Source of the DNA: Pycnococcus provasolii
Lineage: Eukaryota; Chlorophyta; Pseudoscourfieldiophyceae; Pseudoscourfieldiales
Assembly: GCA_049487715.1 (NCBI GenBank)
Contig: CP150547.1
Span: forward strand, 1,054,001-1,118,000
Length of the DNA: 64,000 bases
Direction: 5' to 3'
The position numbers were made by a program, and so were the translations under genes. The notes under the pieces were generated by a model, which worked only from the letters and a program-made list of their open reading frames with translations, was not told the DNA's origin and searched no databases. This document shows positions 1 through 9,278 of the stretch, piece after piece (position 1 is the stretch's first letter; every line of letters starts with the position of its first letter).

Positions 1-82
1 GCGCGCCGACATGGTTGGGCACGAGCGTCGCGGGCGCGCCGTACGCGTCTTGCACAGCGAACGGCGTAACTTCGGGCTCCAT
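1..82 (-). CDS. N-terminus of an unidentified protein, cut by the window edge
   Basis: On the minus strand an ATG at 82 opens a frame that stays open to the left edge (27 codons, beginning MEPEVTPFAVQDAYG). The codons are GC-rich like those of the neighbouring genes. The 5' flank towards 83-370 becomes AT-richer, as expected for a promoter. Nothing in the visible peptide identifies a family. The alternative is a chance open stretch, since 80 bases prove little. Confidence 0.4.
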   Translation of the reverse strand, partial: MEPEVTPFAVQDAYGAPATLVPNHVGA

Positions 83-371
83 GACACGAGACGAAAAGAC
101 ACAGGCCGGGAAGGGAGTTTCTTTTTTCTTCCTTGGCCAACGAGCAACGAGCAAGGAGCAAGGGTCTTTCACTTCAACAAGACAAGTCTACCACTATGTA
201 CCTCTCTATGTACCACTGTAATGCAGGGTTTTCCATACCATCATTAGTACTACAGTACATACAAGCACTGACTGTAAGTAAGAGTGATTGAGTGAGAGGG
301 ATGGACCTTATTGATGGGGCCCACCCTTCCGAACTTCCTCCTAATAGTCTATTGATCGGAATGATTTGGCA

Positions 372-466
372 CCTTGGACTTGGAGAGCCACCTTGGACTT
401 GGAGAGCCACCTTGGACTTGGAGAGCCACCTTGGACTTGGAGAGCCACCTTGGACTTGGAGAGCCA
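372..466. repeat. 19-bp minisatellite, five perfect copies
   Basis: The unit ccttggacttggagagcca is repeated five times head to tail with no mismatch (5 x 19 = 95 bp). Perfect identity suggests recent expansion or active homogenisation. There are no spacers, so it is not a CRISPR array. Confidence 0.95.
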
Positions 467-618
467 CAGACAGGTCTTGCCAGTTCTTCCGACATCACTC
501 AGACTGTCGGAAGGAAGGAAGGAACGCATCACAATATTGATCAATCAGGCAAGGCTTGCAAGCTGTTAATCAGGCCGCGGCCCTTAATTTTTTTTTAAAG
601 AGAACTTTAGGGCTCAGG

Positions 619-660
619 TTAGGGTTAGGGTTAGGGTTAGGGTTAGGGTTAGGGTTAGGG
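619..660 (+). repeat. interstitial (TTAGGG)7 array
   Basis: Seven perfect TTAGGG units end 79 bp before the ATG of the AP endonuclease. Unique sequence and genes lie on both sides, so this is an interstitial telomere-like tract, not a chromosome end. Similar tracts precede several other genes in the window. Confidence 0.95.
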
Positions 661-739
661 TCGCCAGGGCCCTCTTCCATCCTGGGCCCCCGTTGGAAAT
701 CCCGCCGGTTTGTTTTGGTACCCATTTTTGGTAGGATCC

Positions 740-2038
740 ATGTGCGTGTCCTCTGTGCGCGTGCCGTCGGTCTGTGTGCGTTCGTCCGTGGTGGCAGTGT
801 CGCCGTCTTCGCCACAGTGGTGGTCCTTACGGTGCTCAAGGCTCTCCCGAGCTTTCTACAGGGTCAGGAAACAAGGTGGTCACGTGGTTGCAGGTGGTGC
901 GACGTTGAAATACAATACCGCTCGTCAACGCATTTCCTCGGCAGCAGCGTCGGCAGCCCCGGCGGCGCGTGTTCCGTACGCTCTCGACAACGAACGGCTC
1001 GCGGCATGGGTCACGGCGCCACCACCTGAAAAAGAGGTGCTCCGTGTCGTGTCTTGGAACGTCGCGGGCATGAGAGGAATTCTAAACAACAAGGATAAGG
1101 CGAGCGAGTTTTCGGCGCTCATTAGAAGGACGAAACCGCACCACCTGCTGCTGCAGGAGACGAAGTTGCAGCACACTAACGTGGAGGAGGTGTCTAAAAA
1201 GCTCAACAAGCTAAGATTGTATGAAGACGGCTCGGACGATACCACCACCGTTGGCGACGTTCTGAAGCACAGAGTTTGGTCGTGCAGTCGAGCCAGGAAG
1301 GGATATAGCGGAGTCGCTATTTTAAGCACAGAGCCTCACACGTGGAAATCTGCAAGCGTTGCCGCAGATCACAACGAGGAGATATCCGCTCTCGTGGAGG
1401 AGGGGCGTGTGCTCACGGTGCGCGACAAGTCAGGTTGGGTCGTGTGCAACGCGTACGTGCCCAACTCGGGCGTTGGGCTCAAGACGATCCGAAGGCGCAT
1501 CGACGCTTGGGAACCGGCGCTGTGCTCGCATTTGGAAAGATCGGCGGCAGGTGCATTTGTTGGCGAAGTGGCTACGACGTCGTCGTCGTCGTTGGAGAAC
1601 GAAACGTCGGATGTCCACCCTTACGATGTGGAGATGGAGGGTGCACTGTCGACACCTGTAGCGCAAGATGCGGAGTCCAAGGCGCCGCGAGGCGTAGTTT
1701 ACGCAGGCGACCTTAACGTTGCCATGCAACCGCAGGACCTGTGGGGAAACCATCATAAGAACAGGAAGCTTGCGGGTTACACAGACGAGGAACGCGAGTG
1801 TGCAGCGAAGCTGTTGCAAGACGTGCAGCTTCACGACGCATTCCGAGTTGTTCACGGCGAAGACGTCAAAGCGTTCACGTACTGGGACTATCGCTCAAAG
1901 GCTCGACTGGAGAATCGAGGATGGCGCATCGACTACACACTCGTGACGGATGCGGACGCGGTGCTCGACTCCTTCGTCTTAGACGACGTACAAGGCTCTG
2001 ACCACTGCCCGGTTCTCGTCGTGCTGAGCGCGGCGTGA
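740..2038 (+). CDS. AP endonuclease, exonuclease III family (APE1/Xth-like), probably organelle-targeted
   Basis: A 432-residue protein predicted to cut DNA 5' to abasic sites in base-excision repair. About 100 N-terminal residues are rich in R, S and A and poor in acids, like a mitochondrial or plastid transit peptide. The exonuclease/endonuclease/phosphatase fold follows with the expected ExoIII signature elements in order: SWNVAG near residue 105, LLQETKL (metal-binding Glu), GYSGVAI, YVPNSG, AGDLNVA (catalytic Asp and Asn), WRIDYTLV, and GSDHCPV with the catalytic His near the C-terminus. All key residues are present. The first ATG of the frame was chosen as start; a frame opened by TTG at 710 adds ten residues. 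TGTAA occurs at 2135-2139 downstream. The family call is secure; the compartment is inferred. Confidence 0.93.
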   Translation: MCVSSVRVPSVCVRSSVVAVSPSSPQWWSLRCSRLSRAFYRVRKQGGHVVAGGATLKYNTARQRISSAAASAAPAARVPYALDNERLAAWVTAPPPEKEVLRVVSWNVAGMRGILNNKDKASEFSALIRRTKPHHLLLQETKLQHTNVEEVSKKLNKLRLYEDGSDDTTTVGDVLKHRVWSCSRARKGYSGVAILSTEPHTWKSASVAADHNEEISALVEEGRVLTVRDKSGWVVCNAYVPNSGVGLKTIRRRIDAWEPALCSHLERSAAGAFVGEVATTSSSSLENETSDVHPYDVEMEGALSTPVAQDAESKAPRGVVYAGDLNVAMQPQDLWGNHHKNRKLAGYTDEERECAAKLLQDVQLHDAFRVVHGEDVKAFTYWDYRSKARLENRGWRIDYTLVTDADAVLDSFVLDDVQGSDHCPVLVVLSAA

Positions 2039-2416
2039 ATGGATCTTGTTGTCCAATGATCGTCCATTAATTCACATTCACCATCCAGCCCATTCAACGG
2101 CGCCATGTGCAGCGCGATTAAATAATTTTTAACTTGTAACGACTACTACAGTATCATTAGAAAAGAAAAGAAGAGCAACAATTGCAGTAGTAGTACTGTA
2201 TTTCTTCTTCATCTTCTACACAATCTTCTTCTTTCTCAACTTATTCTTCCGTAGGTGCGGGCGCCGGTGCTACATCATCCGTCTTGACATCGTACGCGCT
2301 GCCAACGTAAATGTTCTCATAGCCTGAAGGCTATTTGGCATAGTAACAAAGCTCAAAGTTTATTACTGTGATTCCATATTTAGTTACGATAAGTCTATCT
2401 TTACACACACATAAGC
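2039..2416. other. convergent 3' region between AP endonuclease and minus-strand gene
   Basis: AT-rich region between two converging stop codons. It holds a TGTAA for the plus-strand gene (2135-2139) and its reverse complement TTACA (2401-2405) for the minus-strand gene. A short minus-strand open stretch that looks like protein-coding sequence (2241-2323) lies inside and is described as a finding. Otherwise nothing is recognised. Confidence 0.6.
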
Positions 2417-3424
2417 TCACATGAAGGCGCGAAAGTGGTTGCGCCGATGCTCCGCCACGAGCACTGCGTCGATCGACCGTGCGTGCGTCGTTGGGTCAAT
2501 CGCTGCCGTTGCAACTCTCAGGGCTCGCTCGTTCTCATCAAGGCCACGCCTGCGGCGCCGCTCCTGTGCTGCCGCGCGTTGCCTGGCGACACGCGACACG
2601 ACGTCTTCCGCACGTGCACCGTCCACGACAAGACGCTGTGCAGAGTCTTTTCGCGGCGATCCTTCCCGCTGCTTGATCCACGGGGCACGGTGCTCGCTTG
2701 CATCAGCGGCTTGGCTCTCGAAAGCGCCGGCGCGTCTATCAGAGGCGAGCGGGTCTGCAGGCTTCGCACCAGCGCGGGCCTGCCACCGTCCGTCGTGCAT
2801 CTTCGCGACCCACTCGGGAGGAGGTGGCATAACCCTCGCGCCTGGTGGTGTGGGCGGCGGCTCCCTTGGCGGTTCCGCGGCACGACCCGCACCTTTGTTT
2901 GGAAAGATGCGGCCCTGCCACCGTCCGGAGTGCAGGCCGTCGACGACTCCATTCACGTTCGCGCCGTCTCCAAGTCTTCTGTCGTAGCGCCCCTCGTTGC
3001 GATATCCTCGTTCGATCCACTTCGCGCGATCCTCGTGCCGGCCTTCGTGTAGACGCGCCATCGCCTCTGGACTTGGTCTGAGCTTCAGTCTCTCGCTCGT
3101 TTCCTCCCCAACTTCAGGCGTGTCCCATATGTCCCCACTGTAAGGTATGCTTGTTGTGCGAGCATCGGCCGGTGCTCGAGCGGCAGATTCGTCCTGCGTG
3201 GTGTCGATCGCAAACGGAGGTGGCGGGATGCCGACCTTCGAAACGGGTTGAATTTGAGATTCTGATAGCGTATCGTGTCTCGTGCACGCCGCACCTCCCA
3301 CGGGCCAAGCCTTAACCTGTTTCCACAGGTCCCTGGCGTCGCGCCACGGCGCGAGGCCGCCTTGCTCCGCGCCCACGGCGACCAGCGGGTCGAAGCGCGG
3401 CTCTGTCGTTCGGCCAAACACCAT
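2417..3424 (-). CDS. uncharacterised protein with repeated His-x-Gly-Arg-Trp motifs
   Basis: A 335-residue basic protein of unknown function. I start it at MVFGRTTEPRFD (ATG at 3424) because upstream in-frame sequence is low-complexity; the open frame itself reaches 3493. The middle holds at least three copies of a short motif of the form (L/M)H-x-GR-(H/W)-x-x-R, each followed by a proline- or glycine-rich linker, and the C-terminus is very Arg-rich and probably helical. A TTACA box (2401-2405) just past the stop is the reverse complement of the green-algal TGTAA signal. The opening TTEPxF resembles a TTEPVF segment in the next gene; this may be chance. A flagellar or cytoskeletal role is possible but unproven. 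Confidence 0.75.
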   Translation of the reverse strand: MVFGRTTEPRFDPLVAVGAEQGGLAPWRDARDLWKQVKAWPVGGAACTRHDTLSESQIQPVSKVGIPPPPFAIDTTQDESAARAPADARTTSIPYSGDIWDTPEVGEETSERLKLRPSPEAMARLHEGRHEDRAKWIERGYRNEGRYDRRLGDGANVNGVVDGLHSGRWQGRIFPNKGAGRAAEPPREPPPTPPGARVMPPPPEWVAKMHDGRWQARAGAKPADPLASDRRAGAFESQAADASEHRAPWIKQREGSPRKDSAQRLVVDGARAEDVVSRVARQRAAAQERRRRRGLDENERALRVATAAIDPTTHARSIDAVLVAEHRRNHFRAFM

Positions 3425-4272
3425 GGTGAGGTTAAGCTCTTTTTTTCCCTGCGTTGAGCGGCTCGGCGGCGTACTGTAACACTTGCGGAACACTGGTGAC
3501 GAGTGCTATGTGTCTTTGCCTTGACACACGTGTGAGACAACTGTCAGGTTTGACCGCCGGCGACTCCGCGAACCCTAACCCTAACCCTAACGATCCTCCG
3601 GTGAGGGATCAGGGAAAGGTTAGAAGCAGGAGGCTCTTCCAAGTCAGTCTTGCCAGAGGGGGAGGACCTCACCCCCAGGGGGCGGAGTGGGCGGACAGGC
3701 GGAGGAGGTGGGCGTCACTGGGCGGAGGGCGTCGCATCGCACTTCCGCCCACACCACGTCCTGATGACTCCTGTCACCTGGGAGTCGTGAGAACTGAGTG
3801 AGAAGGTCTCCTGAGTCCTGAGATGAGGTTGGTAGGGGATACATACGGCAAGTTGGTGCAGAACAACTCCTCGAGAGTCGAGATCTCGTCTCGTCCTCGT
3901 TCTTCTTCTCGTTCCGGCCAGGTGTTCCGGCCCTCCAACAACTCTCCAAGAGAGAGGCGAGACCAGACAGTCAGACAGTCAGACACCGGGATCCCACGCC
4001 TCCAAAGTCCGGACCCTGTTTTCTTTGCCAAGTGCCAAGTGCCAGCAGGTGACAGGAGCAGCTGGAAAGCGAGGTGCGAGCCTCAGGAGCAGCTTGTTTT
4101 GTTCTTTTCCGAAACCTTTCCTCCCGAAGAGTCGTCGGCCGGCCGGTCGGTGCATCCGGTATTCGGTACAGTAATAGCCTCCCCTCCCCGTCCGGCCGTC
4201 CCGTCCCGTCCCGTTTGGCCCCCTCAACTCCCTGGCCTGGCCTGGCTCGAGACTTCTCTAGTCCTTATCGCT
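3425..4272. other. divergent promoter region with (CCCTAA)3
   Basis: About 850 bp separate the divergently transcribed GRW-repeat protein and the IQ-motif protein. The frame of the IQ gene is open back to 3823, so part of this could be coding, but the translated stretch 3823-4272 is low-complexity and lacks the character of the rest of the protein. Three CCCTAA units are at 3571-3591, i.e. TTAGGG on the sense strand of the leftward gene. Confidence 0.6.
3571..3591 (-). repeat. interstitial TTAGGG array, three units
   Basis: (AACCCT)3 plus AAC on the plus strand. It lies 147 bp upstream of the ATG at 3424 and reads TTAGGG in the direction of that gene. Confidence 0.9.
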
Positions 4273-6909
4273 ATGGCACCTCCCGGCTCGCCGTACGCGG
4301 GCGGCCGAGTCGTCACAGGCACAGTGACGCCGGAGTACTCCGACGACAAGACGCGGAGGGGAAAGAGCAAATACAGAGTGCACGACGAAGACCTCAATGT
4401 CACCGGAATGGCAACGGCAGCGGACGAAGAGACGGCAGCGAGAAGTGCCCTGCGCAGCGCGCCGACGAAAACTGGTGTGCCCGGACTCTTCCTCGGAGCG
4501 ACGACCGAGCCGGTGTTCGTAGCACCAGGTGTCGTCGTGACGTCGACCGTGAATAGCGGCTTCAGCCCGCGCAACGCGCAGAGCAAGTCTCGACCTGTGC
4601 CGACGCGCCAGCTCGTTTCAGCTGGTGCAATGATGCCCTCCAAAGCGGGCGGCGACGCGAGCGACACGTTTGGGTTCGCGCCTATGCCGCGAAGAGGCAA
4701 CGCCGTAAGGTCGGGCAGTCGCCCATCAACGTCATCAAGACCTTACTCCGTTGCAACGTCGAGTGTGTCGTTCGACCTGCCTCCAGTTCCACAACCCGAC
4801 TTGGCGTCGAAGCGCAGGTCGCTTGCCAGCTCTGACGGAACACGACCCGAGGTGTTGATTGACGGCACGGCTGAGGACCTCTCTAAGTCTGTTGAAACGT
4901 CGTCAGTGCCGCGCAGTTCGCGTAAGGTGCGCACGGCGAACCTTAAGGCGCTCGAACGACTGTCGCAGACGAAAGCGCCGAAGAGCACCTTCAAGAATGC
5001 GCCGAACATGAGCTACAAGCAAGTGATGAGCCTCTTCAAGACTGCTGGCGGCTTACCAAGCTTCAAGCGACCTACGGGCGTTGCCACGGTTTCCAGCGAC
5101 TCTCTGCCGCACATTGTTCCCGAGCGTCGCCTCAGCGCCAAGGAACAGGCGAATAGCGCGAGTCGGCTGGCGAAAAATACGATCAACCCGGACAAGGTGA
5201 ATCCGGGGCTTTCGAACCAAGCCATGGCGAAGTCTGCCGGAGTGGTGTTTGGCGACATCGTGCAGCCGAAGTCAAAGGATGAGCAAGAAATCCTCACTCG
5301 CGTGGGACAGATACGCAACGACGCCAGCTTGAAGAACGCGCTCGAGGAGTCGGTGCGACTTCAACGAGTTCCGTCGGGGCGCCAGGTGGACTTCGAGTAT
5401 GATGCAGTTCGTGCCAACGCCATGAGGAACACGCACGCCACGCCGTGGGACGATTCAACGTGGACTGGAGGCGCCAGGCCTCGCGACCCCAAGGAGTGGG
5501 AGCGCGTCTGTGAATCGAGGGACGTGCAGAGGATGGAAGTGCGTATCCGCGCGCAAAAAGTGCGCGAGGAAATGCTCCAACGAAAGATGGCGAGTGCCAA
5601 TCGCCACGACGTGATGCGCGCAGCTGCAGAGACGAAGAGGGCGGAGGAGGAGGCACGTGCACGCACGCTGCGGAACAACCGATTTCTCGCCGCCTTCGTG
5701 GTGTTTACTCGCTTTCAAGTGCCCCTTCGAGCCCGTCTCGCAAAGAAGAAGGAGGACGACGCGTCACTTGAGCTTCGAACCGGCGCGGCGATTGTTGTTC
5801 AGTCTGCAGCTCGTAAGTTCCTAACCTCTACTCGCTTCAACAAGGTGAAATCGGCGATCTCTTTCATACAGGTTTACTTCAGGAGTCACGTCGCTGGCAG
5901 GGCGGACGACCGCCGCAAGAAGTATGCCAATCTTCTCGTCGACTTCCTCACCGAATATGAGAAGAGCAACGACCTGAAGGTTAAGCTGCAGATGTTGAAG
6001 GTGAGGGTGATGACGATGCAGCGAGGTGTTCGACTTTACATACTCCGCAGGCGAGCGCAGATTGAACTCTGCGTGCAGCAGTGGACGCGGCTGGAGAAAG
6101 CTATGATTGACAAGCGTGACTACAATCGCCAGAAGGAGCGCGAGCGGATGGGTGCGAGTAGTATCGGCAAAGGTGGTAAGGTTTCATCCAAAGGCGGAAA
6201 GAGAGCAGCTGCGGTGGCGAAGGAGAAGAACATCGTTAAGGACATCTTCGACGACTCGCAGGGATCTCCCACTTCTCGACCGAGCACTCGCGGCTCACAT
6301 ATGACAGCAGATGCTTCGGCATCCGTTGACGGCCCCTCGACGACCTACGCTCTCATCATCAAAGATACTGCGAACATGATACCAGAGCAGCGCTTTGTTC
6401 CTATCGAGCTGAAGCGACTAATCATAGACGCGGTGATGAAGTTGCGCCTTTACGTTTTCATGTACATGAAGGATGCGCATGAGGAGGCGAAGGCTGCGTA
6501 CGACGAAGCGTGGTATAAGGAGGATGCTATGCACGAGGCGAAGGTGATGATTGGTGCTGCAGATGGTCCGCTTCCGTACGAGCCACCTCGGGCGCCAAGG
6601 TGGCGTGTGATGTTGCCTCAGGCTGAGCTGCGTGCAGCGATGGCTGAGGGCGTTGCGTACAACGACACCTGGCGCAAGATGTGGTCACATGCGCAGCTGG
6701 GCACCAGAGATCTGCCTCCACGTGCAAGGCTCGTCAAGGAGCGCCTCTCAGGTCTCTTCGATCGGCTGGAGGCGATGAATGTGCAGACGGCTATACAGAT
6801 GTGCCCCAAGGAGCACATCGTCGACTGGTACCCTCCAAACCTTGCCTCGACCGGTTTGATGGGCGCTCAGGCTGATGTCAGAGCAGCACCCAAGAAAGTG
6901 GAGCACTAG
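4273..6909 (+). CDS. large IQ-motif protein, possible flagellar or calmodulin-binding protein
   Basis: An 878-residue protein from the ATG at 4273 (MAPPGSPYAGGR); the frame is open to an earlier ATG at 3823, giving at most 1028 residues. The N-terminal half is disordered (Ser, Pro, Arg). Residues about 430-500 form a charged helix. Residues about 505-605 hold three IQ-like motifs (VVQSAARKFL, FIQVYFRSH, MQRGVRLYILRRR), the type that binds calmodulin or EF-hand light chains. The C-terminal 200 residues are conserved-looking, with many Trp and Tyr, but match no family I can name. The TTEPVF segment near residue 80 recurs in the adjacent leftward gene. TGTAA is at 6939-6943. An axonemal role is suggested only by other flagellum-type genes nearby. 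Confidence 0.8.
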   Translation: MAPPGSPYAGGRVVTGTVTPEYSDDKTRRGKSKYRVHDEDLNVTGMATAADEETAARSALRSAPTKTGVPGLFLGATTEPVFVAPGVVVTSTVNSGFSPRNAQSKSRPVPTRQLVSAGAMMPSKAGGDASDTFGFAPMPRRGNAVRSGSRPSTSSRPYSVATSSVSFDLPPVPQPDLASKRRSLASSDGTRPEVLIDGTAEDLSKSVETSSVPRSSRKVRTANLKALERLSQTKAPKSTFKNAPNMSYKQVMSLFKTAGGLPSFKRPTGVATVSSDSLPHIVPERRLSAKEQANSASRLAKNTINPDKVNPGLSNQAMAKSAGVVFGDIVQPKSKDEQEILTRVGQIRNDASLKNALEESVRLQRVPSGRQVDFEYDAVRANAMRNTHATPWDDSTWTGGARPRDPKEWERVCESRDVQRMEVRIRAQKVREEMLQRKMASANRHDVMRAAAETKRAEEEARARTLRNNRFLAAFVVFTRFQVPLRARLAKKKEDDASLELRTGAAIVVQSAARKFLTSTRFNKVKSAISFIQVYFRSHVAGRADDRRKKYANLLVDFLTEYEKSNDLKVKLQMLKVRVMTMQRGVRLYILRRRAQIELCVQQWTRLEKAMIDKRDYNRQKERERMGASSIGKGGKVSSKGGKRAAAVAKEKNIVKDIFDDSQGSPTSRPSTRGSHMTADASASVDGPSTTYALIIKDTANMIPEQRFVPIELKRLIIDAVMKLRLYVFMYMKDAHEEAKAAYDEAWYKEDAMHEAKVMIGAADGPLPYEPPRAPRWRVMLPQAELRAAMAEGVAYNDTWRKMWSHAQLGTRDLPPRARLVKERLSGLFDRLEAMNVQTAIQMCPKEHIVDWYPPNLASTGLMGAQADVRAAPKKVEH

Positions 6910-7572
6910 AAAAAAGTTCAATACTTGAAAGAAAGATATGTAAACCATAGAATATAGAATGAATCAATTGACAGGAAAAACCATAGGTTCACAACACACT
7001 TTGAATACAACACCAACCCTTACAAACCCAAATCGTCCATTTTACAACCCTTCCACCCACCGCAAGTCGAAAAACATTGTCTGAAAATGACGGGCAGGAC
7101 ATGCGCATCATCTTGCAACCTTCACTTTTTTTTTCCGTTATAAAAATAATGACGTTTTGGGTTGACCAATAGTGAAGTGAAACATAAAAATGGCGCCGAC
7201 TTAAAAAGTTATGTGCCGGAGCGGGATCCCACAGGGACTTTTTTTTCCGGAAAATTGCAAATATGGTTCCGAGGAAAATTGTAAACCGATCAAATCTTAC
7301 GATAAATTATATTTCGAATACACACACTTTACGCCGCAGCAACGAGCAAGACGGCGAGCACGAAAACGGCGCCATCTGTCGTTGTTGTCGTCGCCTCTAA
7401 CGTCGTCGTCGTCGTCACCTCTGTCGTTGTTGTCGTCGCCTCTGTCGTTGTCGACGTCGTCGTCGCCGGTGTAGTCGTCGTCGTCGTCGCCGCCGGTGTA
7501 GTCGTATGCCAAGCTAGACGGTAAACTGCGTTTTTTTCTATCAAGAGGAGGTAAAAGAGAGGTTGGTTTTGA
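6910..7572. other. convergent 3' region with GTC-rich repeats
   Basis: AT-rich to about 7320, then a trinucleotide-rich block (about 7370-7505). TGTAA at 6939-6943 serves the plus-strand gene. An open minus-strand frame overlaps the block but encodes only Thr/Ala runs, so I do not call a gene. Confidence 0.65.
7370..7505. repeat. imperfect (GTC)n / GTCGTT minisatellite
   Basis: A block of GTC and GTT triplets. Higher-order repeats of about 45-50 bp (cgcctctgtcgttgttgtcgtc and variants) and two copies of gccggtgtagtcgt can be seen. It lies just downstream of the stop of the leftward gene ending at 7573. Confidence 0.85.
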
Positions 7573-8922
7573 TTACAAGTCGCGAACACGTCTGAGAGCT
7601 TTGTCGAGGCGCTCGTTGGCATCAGCCGCGGCGAGGGCCGCAGACTCAGCCGCCGCAAGTGCACTTTCGACAGGGTCAAATGATTCTTCTTTTCCTTTCG
7701 TTGGCGGTACGTCCTGCTGCCCCTCAGCATCTGCCTTTGCCGTCGCCGTCTCGTCGCCGTCAACACTTCCACTCACTATGGACCATGCCGACTTTCTCCA
7801 AGCCTCGGAGGAACTCGACTTTGGCAATGGCAAGACCTTTGCACTTTCGTCGTCGGAGTTTTCATCTCTGTCATAATCTCCGCTACTCATGCTCTCCAGG
7901 AGCGCGCGCTGTTCTTCCTGCTCCTTTCGTACCGCCCTGAGTGCTTGTGCAGCCTCCCTCGACCTCGTGATGACGGTGGCGCGTGTGAATGTGTCGAGAG
8001 CACTCGTCAAGCTTCCGCCGAGTGCGTCGAGTGAGTTCCTTGCAGCTTTTATGGTCGCCTCCGCGCCTCCTATGGTTGCGTTCGTCGCTCCTGACGTCAG
8101 TCCGTAGACGAGGTCCTCGCTTCCCTTGCGTGTGTTGTACCACGCCTTGAGCAGTCCGCTGCCCCCTTCGCGCAGCTCTCGTCCGAGCAGTTCCCACTCC
8201 CTGCTTGCGGCGGAGACGTCCTCGAGCGTCCTTGGCAGGTCGAACGCCGTGACATTTGCCGCTCTTTCTGTTTCGATCGCCGCGAGTTCCATCGCCTTAC
8301 CAGCCATTTCGAGCGCCCGAAGGCTCGGCGTGACGACGAGCGTGGCGACTGCGAACGCGCCCGCGGCGCTCGCGACGAACGCGAGCAGCAGTGCGCCGAA
8401 TACGAGTGAGGGCGACCACATGCTTGCGACGACCATTCCAGTTGGGCCACCACCTCTTGCTTGCATGCCCGCAACAGGTTGAGATTGAGAGGGCTGACTT
8501 CTTGAAATTCCAAGGCCAAGGAATGTGTTGTTGTTGTTGTTGTTGTTCTGATTCGAAAGCATCGCCTTCGACTCGAGAGCGGAGTTGGATGAGGAGGAGT
8601 CACTACTAGAGCGGGCCGCTTGCAGAACCCAAGAAGATCGCTTACCAAGAGAACCAGGACGCTCTCGACGCTGAATGTGCAAAAACGAACCAGGACGACA
8701 CCTTATGAACATGCCCGCCGACGACGACGACGCCCCATGGAAGAAAGACCATGGAAAAGAAGATGGAGCATGTGGAACAAAAGAACAATGAGCCCCATAG
8801 GGACGCACACTGTCAGTCATGGAGAAAGCACGAGAACATGAGCGGCAAGGAGATGACCCACCACCACCACCACCACCACGTGCACGAAAGCCAATACTGG
8901 AGTGTGCGAGCATGCTGCTCAT
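7573..8922 (-). CDS. green-lineage plastid membrane protein, function unknown
   Basis: A 449-residue protein from ATG 8922 (the frame extends to 9015). The first 150 residues are rich in Ser, Arg and Gly and resemble a plastid transit peptide. They include a poly-Asn run encoded by GTT/AAC triplets near 8525-8550. One strong membrane helix follows (FGALLLAFVASAAGAF and beyond). Next comes a helical domain with a Leu-Pro-Arg-Thr-Leu segment and GSGLLKAWYNTRKGSEDL. The order resembles uncharacterised plant chloroplast membrane proteins with a DUF948-like helical region; this is from memory and not a searched match. The C-terminus is acidic and disordered. TTACA at 7573-7577 overlaps the stop codon, giving TGTAA on the coding strand. 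Confidence 0.75.
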   Translation of the reverse strand: MSSMLAHSSIGFRARGGGGGGGSSPCRSCSRAFSMTDSVRPYGAHCSFVPHAPSSFPWSFFHGASSSSAGMFIRCRPGSFLHIQRRERPGSLGKRSSWVLQAARSSSDSSSSNSALESKAMLSNQNNNNNNNTFLGLGISRSQPSQSQPVAGMQARGGGPTGMVVASMWSPSLVFGALLLAFVASAAGAFAVATLVVTPSLRALEMAGKAMELAAIETERAANVTAFDLPRTLEDVSAASREWELLGRELREGGSGLLKAWYNTRKGSEDLVYGLTSGATNATIGGAEATIKAARNSLDALGGSLTSALDTFTRATVITRSREAAQALRAVRKEQEEQRALLESMSSGDYDRDENSDDESAKVLPLPKSSSSEAWRKSAWSIVSGSVDGDETATAKADAEGQQDVPPTKGKEESFDPVESALAAAESAALAAADANERLDKALRRVRDL

Positions 8923-9278
8923 CCACGTAAAGTAAAGTATTATTACTGTATTGTGTTGTGTGAAAAAGTGTATGGCGTCAGGGGCAGGGGGGAGTCCCAC
9001 CAGGTGGAACCACACCTGGAAACGAAAAGTTTACCCGGGCTGCCGGGGAGGGGAAGGACGTGGCTGGCTGGATAACACAACACCTCCCTGGACCTGGGGA
9101 AGGGAACGTAGAAGTAGCACCTAGGTTAGGGTTTTACAGAAGGAGGAGGTTAGGGTTAGCTGAGCTTAAACCTACGATAGGTCGACCGAGTTGGTCGACC
9201 CTTCCCTTTCCGCTTTTCGTTCGCTTGTCACCCCCATACCAATTATACTCGCCGTCAAAAAGCTCAGGAATCCTGATA
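8923..9278. other. divergent promoter with TTAGGG motifs
   Basis: Region between the leftward plastid protein and the rightward nucleotidyltransferase. TTAGGG motifs occur at about 9125-9131 and 9150-9158, 120-155 bp before the ATG at 9279. Two copies of the palindrome GGTCGACC (9180-9187, 9193-9200) could form a small hairpin. The nucleotidyltransferase frame is open back to 9060 but has no ATG there. Confidence 0.6.

Larger units (their letters stand above)
83..739. other. intergenic region with minisatellite and telomere-like array
   Basis: This 5' region lies between a possible minus-strand gene (start at 82) and the plus-strand AP endonuclease (ATG at 740). It contains a perfect 19-bp tandem repeat (372-466), an A/T-rich stretch around 585-600, and a (TTAGGG)7 array (619-660). 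Frames crossing it translate only low-complexity peptides. I see no gene in it. Confidence 0.7.

Noticed and set aside
372-466. CRISPR array
   Set aside because: The repeat is head-to-tail without spacers and the genome is eukaryotic.
619-660. A chromosome end or subtelomere at the left edge
   Set aside because: The TTAGGG tract is short, unique genes lie on both sides, and similar short tracts occur throughout the window.
7329-7772. 147-codon minus-strand frame overlapping the plastid membrane protein
   Set aside because: Mostly Thr runs coded by the GTC repeat; most likely a shadow of the 3' repeat region.
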